10,467 bases of DNA from positions 5,782 to 16,248 of the forward strand of contig DIHJ01000094.1 in assembly GCA_002420105.1 (NCBI GenBank), given 5' to 3'. Of this stretch, positions 6,998 to 10,467 are shown piece by piece. The translations under genes and the position numbers were made by a program. The notes below the pieces were generated by a model. It worked only from the letters and a program-made list of their open reading frames with translations, was not told the origin of the DNA and did not search any database. Numbering within the stretch: the stretch's first letter is position 1; every line of letters begins with the position of its first letter. Source of the DNA: Nitrospira sp. UBA5699 (GTDB lineage: Bacteria > Nitrospirota > Nitrospiria > Nitrospirales > Nitrospiraceae).

Positions 6998-7012
6998 GCC
7001 GGGGCCCCCGGC
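6998..7012. repeat. GC inverted repeat between phoU and mgsA
   Basis: GCCGGG (6998-7003) pairs with CCCGGC (7007-7012) across a 3-base loop in the 159-base phoU-mgsA gap. On the minus strand it is followed by GTGAAAC and no T-run, so it is not a canonical terminator. It could slow transcription or protect the 3' end of the pst-phoU message, or have no function. No promoter for mgsA is evident in the rest of the gap. Confidence 0.35.
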
Positions 7013-7071
7013 ACATCAACGCCTTGGCCTGACGGCAGCCTTGCAGCGGGGAGAATGAGGCGCCGCCGCCC

Positions 7072-7734
7072 TCAGCACTCCGCCGACATGTGCCGGATGA
7101 TCTTGCCTTCCACCATGTACACGACGAGTTCGGCCACGTTCGTGGCGTGATCGGAGATCCGCTCGTAATACTTGCCGATGAACGTCAGACGGATCGCGCG
7201 GGTGATGGTTCGCGGATTCTCCAGCATGAACGACACGAGTTCTCGAAACAGCTGCTCCGTGAGATCGTCGACGACGTCGTCGTCCTTGCAGACCTTGCGG
7301 GCCAGCGCCGCGTCGCGGTTCACGAACGCATCCAGCGCTTCCTTCACCATCTGGCTCGTCCAATTCCCCATCCGTGGAATGTCGATGTACGGCTTGAGCT
7401 GCGGCTCCCTGTTCAGCTCAATGGCCCGCTCGGCGATGTTCTCGGCCAGATCGCTCATGCGTTCGAGTTCCGTGGATATCTTCATCGCCGTCGTGATGAA
7501 ACGGAGATCGCCGGCAGTCGGCTGATGGAGCGCCAGCAGGCGCAGGCAGTTCTCATCGATCTCGACGTCCAGCTTGTTGACCGACAGGTCGTTCTCGACG
7601 ACGCGAACGGCCAGGTCGGAATCGCGCTCGGTCAGCGCCTGCAAGGCATCCTGCAACTGCGATTCGACCGAGCCGCCCATCAGCAGCAGCTTGTCCTTCA
7701 AGTCTTTCAGTTCCACATCGAGATGACGTTCCAT
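7072..7734 (-). CDS. phoU: Phosphate signalling protein PhoU
   Basis: PhoU is a cytoplasmic all-helical regulator that links the Pst transporter to the PhoR-type kinase and limits phosphate uptake. The 220-residue product has the two-fold repeat of three-helix bundles, with the metal-binding signature present twice in the same form: Glu91-Arg-x2-Asp95-x3-Asn99 (ERMSDLAEN) and Glu191-Arg-x2-Asp195-x3-Asn199 (ERISDHATN). LALHQPTAGDLR (67-78) and VNKLDVEIDENC (52-63) are also characteristic. The ATG at 7734 is preceded by GGGAGG with a 5-base spacer, a strong ribosome site inside the 19-base gap after pstB. It is the fourth gene of the pstC-pstA-pstB-phoU series on the minus strand. No two-component phoB or phoR gene is in the window. 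Confidence 0.97.
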   Translation of the reverse strand: MERHLDVELKDLKDKLLLMGGSVESQLQDALQALTERDSDLAVRVVENDLSVNKLDVEIDENCLRLLALHQPTAGDLRFITTAMKISTELERMSDLAENIAERAIELNREPQLKPYIDIPRMGNWTSQMVKEALDAFVNRDAALARKVCKDDDVVDDLTEQLFRELVSFMLENPRTITRAIRLTFIGKYYERISDHATNVAELVVYMVEGKIIRHMSAEC

Positions 7735-7753
7735 CGCTGCCTCCCGGGAAGCG

Positions 7754-8530
7754 TTAACCGAACCGGCCCGTGATGTATTCTTCCGTCAGCTTGTTCGACG
7801 GGTTCGTGAAAATTGTATCAGTCCGCCCGAATTCCACAAGCGTGCCCAGAAACATGAACGCCGTGAAGTCCGAGATGCGCCCGGCCTGCTGCATGTTGTG
7901 GGTGACGATGACGATCGTCACCTTGTCCTTCAACCCGGTCATCAACTCCTCGATTTTCGACGTGGCGACGGGATCGAGCGCCGAGGTGGGTTCGTCGAAC
8001 AGGATCATCTCCGGATTCGTCGCCAGGGCCCGCGCGATGCACAACCGCTGCTGCTGACCGCCGGACAACACGGTCGCGGGCGCGTGCAGCCGGTCCTTGA
8101 CCTCGTCCCAGAGCGCGGCGTCCTGCAGCGCCTGGACGACCCGCTCATCCAGCGTCGCCCGGTCGCGAACGCCGCGGATGCGCAGTCCGTAGACGACGTT
8201 CTCGAAGATCGACTTGGGAAAGGGATTGGGCTTCTGAAACACCATCCCGATCCGCATCCGCACTTCGATGGGATCGACGGCCGGATCGAGGATGTTGATC
8301 TTCTCGGGATGGAGAATGATCTCGCCCTCGTACCGGACGTCCGGATGCAGATCCTGCATGCGGTTCAGGCAGCGGAGAAACGTGGTCTTCCCGCACCCGG
8401 AGGGACCGATCAGGGCCGTGACGCGCCGTTCCGCGATCGGCAGCGTCACTGATTTGAGCACCTGGGTCCGGCCGAAACGAAAGCTCAGATCCCGAATCTC
8501 GGCTTTGAAGAGAGGCGCTGCGCTCGTCAT
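7754..8530 (-). CDS. pstB: Phosphate ABC transporter ATP-binding protein PstB
   Basis: This is the ATPase that drives phosphate import through PstC-PstA at the inner membrane. The 258-residue product has every ABC motif: Walker A GPSGCGKTT (42-50), Q-loop Gln99 in MVFQKPNPFPKS (a PstB-specific signature), LSGGQQQR (155-162), Walker B MILFDE (175-180) with catalytic Glu180, D-loop SALD (183-186) and H-loop His211. Two adjacent ATGs exist (8533 and 8530). I choose 8530 because the ribosome site GAAGGA (8542-8537), which overlaps the pstA stop codon, is 6 bases away from it but only 3 from the other. The gap to pstA is 10 bases, so the genes are translated from one message. Confidence 0.97.
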   Translation of the reverse strand: MTSAAPLFKAEIRDLSFRFGRTQVLKSVTLPIAERRVTALIGPSGCGKTTFLRCLNRMQDLHPDVRYEGEIILHPEKINILDPAVDPIEVRMRIGMVFQKPNPFPKSIFENVVYGLRIRGVRDRATLDERVVQALQDAALWDEVKDRLHAPATVLSGGQQQRLCIARALATNPEMILFDEPTSALDPVATSKIEELMTGLKDKVTIVIVTHNMQQAGRISDFTAFMFLGTLVEFGRTDTIFTNPSNKLTEEYITGRFG

Positions 8531-8540
8531 CATGAGTCCT

Positions 8541-9452
8541 TCACCACCGGATGCGCCGCCGCGACCGGTACCGTATGTAATAGGCCAGGCCGTTCATCGC
8601 CAGCGTCACCAGCATGAGCACCAGGCCGGCGCCGGCCGCGTTGAGATGAAAGGCTTCCTGCGGCCGGGAGATCCAGTTGAACATCTGCATCGGCAGCACC
8701 GCGAACGGATCGAACAGCCATCGGACGGAGAGGAACGGAGGGGTTGCCGTCACCGGAGGAGACGGCAGAAACGCGATGAAGGACAGCGCGCCGATCGTGA
8801 TCAAGGGCGCCGTCTCTCCGACCGCCCGGGACAACGCGATAATCACGCCCGTCAGGATTCCGCCGGTCGAATAGGGCAGGACATGGTCCCGGATCGTCTG
8901 CCATTTCGTCGCGCCGAGGGCATAGGCCGCTTCGCGGATGCCCGACGGCACGGTGCGGATCGCTTCGCGAGCGACGATGATGACGACCGGCAGGCACAAA
9001 AGGGTCAGCGTGAGCCCCGCCGTGAGGATACTGTGACCCAGATGCAGCGGATACACGAAGAGTCCGAGCGCCATCAACCCGTACACGATCGAAGGCACGC
9101 CTGCCAGGTTGGCAATGTTGATCTCGATCACGGCCGTCACCCGGCTCTTCGGGGCGTACTCCTCCAGATAGACGGCCGCCGCGACGCCGAGCGGAACGGA
9201 GGTCACCGCCGTCACCAGCATGACCAGCACCGTGCCGACGCAAGCCGGCAGGATGCCCGCCCGCTCCGGCACGCGCGAAGGGTAGGACGTCAGGAACTCC
9301 CAGCTGAGGCGCCGGCCGCCTTCCAATCCCAGCGTGACCAGCAGGAGCAGCAGAATGGTCACGGCGAAGACCATGGCGGCCAGTCCGGCCCATCCGAAGA
9401 AGCGATCGCGCCGCTTGTTCCCCGCGATGAGACGATGCATGTCCTGGGTCAC
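8541..9452 (-). CDS. pstA: Phosphate ABC transporter permease PstA
   Basis: One of the two inner-membrane permease subunits of the phosphate importer. The 303-residue product has six hydrophobic segments (about 20-42, 70-95, 117-137, 142-162, 193-215 and 275-293) and the EAA coupling loop REAAYALGATKWQTI (173-187) that docks on PstB. LSRAVGETAPL (207-217) is the usual PstA signature. The long periplasmic stretch (about 220-265) is typical of the family. The GTG at 9452 is preferred because TGAGGA, overlapping the pstC stop (9464-9462), sits 7 bases upstream; an ATG at 9440 is the alternative and would remove only four residues. There are 9 bases between pstC and this start. Confidence 0.96.
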   Translation of the reverse strand: MTQDMHRLIAGNKRRDRFFGWAGLAAMVFAVTILLLLLVTLGLEGGRRLSWEFLTSYPSRVPERAGILPACVGTVLVMLVTAVTSVPLGVAAAVYLEEYAPKSRVTAVIEINIANLAGVPSIVYGLMALGLFVYPLHLGHSILTAGLTLTLLCLPVVIIVAREAIRTVPSGIREAAYALGATKWQTIRDHVLPYSTGGILTGVIIALSRAVGETAPLITIGALSFIAFLPSPPVTATPPFLSVRWLFDPFAVLPMQMFNWISRPQEAFHLNAAGAGLVLMLVTLAMNGLAYYIRYRSRRRIRW

Positions 9453-9461
9453 GGCTTTTCC

Positions 9462-10346
9462 TCAGTATTTCCGATGGTATCGCGTCCGGAGCATGTATCC
9501 GGCGACGTTGAACAGGAACGTGACGACGAACAGCGTGAGCCCCGCCACGAAGATCGTTTGGTACCCGATGCTCCCGTGCGGCAGATCACCAAGACTCACC
9601 TGCACGATAAAGGCGGTCACGGTGGCTGCCGGCTCCAACGGATTCCAGGTGAGCGTGGGCTGCATGCCGGCCGCGATGGCCACGACCATCGTTTCGCCAA
9701 TCGCGCGGGAAATCCCGAGCACGTAGGCGGCCGCGATGCCGGAGACGGCCGACGGGACGACGACCCGAAACGCCGTCTGCATGCGTGTGGCTCCCATCGC
9801 GAGCGACCCCTCGCGGAGATGCGCCGGCACCGCATGCAGGGCATCCTCGCTGACCGAGCTGATGTAGGGGATGATCATGACGCCGATGACCAGTCCGGCG
9901 CTCAGCATGTTGAAACCGGGGAGAGCCGGCCACAGGAGCTGCAGACACGGAGTGACGACCAGCAGGGCGAAATAACCGAAGATGACGGTGGGCACCGACG
10001 TCAGCAGCTCCAGAAACGGCTTCACGGTTTCGCGGACTCCCGCCGACGCGTATTCGCTCAGATACAGCGCCATGATCGTTCCCAGCGGCAACGCCAGGGC
10101 GAGCGCGACCCCGGTGGTCGTCATGGTGCCGGACAGCAGCGGGAGAATGCCGTAGTGGGGATCGGCGAACAGCGGCGTCCACTGGGTATCGGTCAAGAAC
10201 TCGATGACGGACACCTCCCGGAAGAACACGGCGGATTCGTAGAGGAGCACGCCCACGATGCCGAGCGTGATACCCACGGAGGACAACGCCGCCAGCAGCA
10301 GCAGCGCCTCGATGATTTGTTCGCCCGGATTTCGCTTGCGCATCAT
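9462..10346 (-). CDS. pstC: Phosphate ABC transporter permease PstC
   Basis: The second permease subunit of the phosphate importer, pairing with PstA. The 294-residue form starts at MMRKRNPGEQ and has six membrane segments (about 12-36, 72-96, 114-135, 146-163, 197-214 and 264-286). The EAA loop is REGSLAMGATRMQTAF (178-193), followed by GISRAIGETM (211-220), the PstC signature. The start is uncertain: the tandem ATGs at 10346 and 10343 lack a good ribosome site, and a GTG at 10397 would add 17 residues of non-hydrophobic, unconserved-looking sequence, also without a ribosome site. I prefer the ATG because family members begin close to the first helix. It is the first pst gene in the window; pstS, usually just upstream, is not in the 121 bases that remain. 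Confidence 0.95.
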   Translation of the reverse strand: MMRKRNPGEQIIEALLLLAALSSVGITLGIVGVLLYESAVFFREVSVIEFLTDTQWTPLFADPHYGILPLLSGTMTTTGVALALALPLGTIMALYLSEYASAGVRETVKPFLELLTSVPTVIFGYFALLVVTPCLQLLWPALPGFNMLSAGLVIGVMIIPYISSVSEDALHAVPAHLREGSLAMGATRMQTAFRVVVPSAVSGIAAAYVLGISRAIGETMVVAIAAGMQPTLTWNPLEPAATVTAFIVQVSLGDLPHGSIGYQTIFVAGLTLFVVTFLFNVAGYMLRTRYHRKY

Positions 10347-10410
10347 GGACCATTCATGGCGGTCTGACGGGCCGGCCCCTCCGACATTCACGGCCACGGA
10401 CGTTGCCGAC

Positions 10411-10440
10411 CGGGCTCCCTAGCCCGCATTATTCACGGGC
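10411..10440. repeat. Overlapping inverted repeats upstream of pstC
   Basis: CGGGCT (10411-10416) pairs perfectly with AGCCCG (10421-10426) across CCCT, and the second arm GCCCG (10422-10426) can instead pair with CGGGC (10436-10440) across a 9-base loop. The two hairpins share an arm and exclude each other. The right copy of the TGAATAATGCGGG repeat lies on the minus strand within this structure (10435-10423). There is no T-run, so a simple terminator is not evident. This may be a terminator remnant of an upstream gene, an attenuator before pstC, or a dispersed intergenic palindromic element. Confidence 0.4.
10423..10435 (-). repeat. 13-base repeat TGAATAATGCGGG, right copy
   Basis: An exact reverse-complement copy of 78-90, placed upstream of pstC inside overlapping hairpins. 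After the shared bases it reads CTAG, compared with TTAA at the left copy. With the left copy it brackets nearly the entire window in opposite orientations. Confidence 0.4.
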
Positions 10441-10467
10441 GCTTCTGCTGCAATCGCCGATCCGCTG

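Noticed and set aside
8268..10367. 699-codon open frame on the plus strand opposite pstB, pstA and pstC
   Set aside because: It is antisense to three unmistakable genes. Its translation is low-complexity, rich in Arg, His, Asp and Gln, as expected of a GC-rich antisense frame, with no domain.

Overview
The window is GC-rich, densely coding bacterial chromosome. It has Gram-negative-type envelope-lipid genes, frequent GTG starts and Shine-Dalgarno-led operons. The gene content and codon style fit an environmental lineage such as Nitrospirota or a GC-rich proteobacterium. That placement is a low-confidence impression. There are no tRNA or rRNA genes, no IS elements, no CRISPR arrays and no phage genes.

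Layout. Positions 1-321 carry no supportable gene; they hold a short repeat shared with the other end of the window, a perfect palindrome and an AT-richer leader. Three plus-strand genes follow: (1) a calcineurin-type metallophosphoesterase of the LpxH/PlcP group, 322-1170; (2) a three-part protein with an N-terminal membrane anchor, a class-III PLP aminotransferase and a C-terminal membrane domain resembling Mpo1/DUF962, 1229-3538; (3) a small membrane methyltransferase of the PEMT type whose start overlaps the previous stop, 3538-4074. All remaining genes are on the minus strand. In transcription order (right to left) they are pstC, pstA, pstB, phoU, mgsA, a two-pass membrane protein with a possibly degenerate phospholipase-D-like domain, and a GT4 glycosyltransferase that converges on the methyltransferase gene.

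How the genes may work together. PstCAB-PhoU is the high-affinity phosphate importer and its signalling partner. MgsA is an enzyme known to be inhibited by phosphate; it frees phosphate from dihydroxyacetone phosphate. In several bacteria, PlcP-type metallophosphoesterases and GT4 glycolipid synthases carry out phospholipid-to-glycolipid replacement under phosphate starvation. The whole window can therefore be read as a phosphate-scarcity neighbourhood. The most novel part is the aminotransferase/Mpo1-like fusion that is translationally coupled to a lipid-type N-methyltransferase. It could make or modify an amino-containing (possibly phosphorus-free) lipid or long-chain amine. That is inference; the domains are what the sequence shows.
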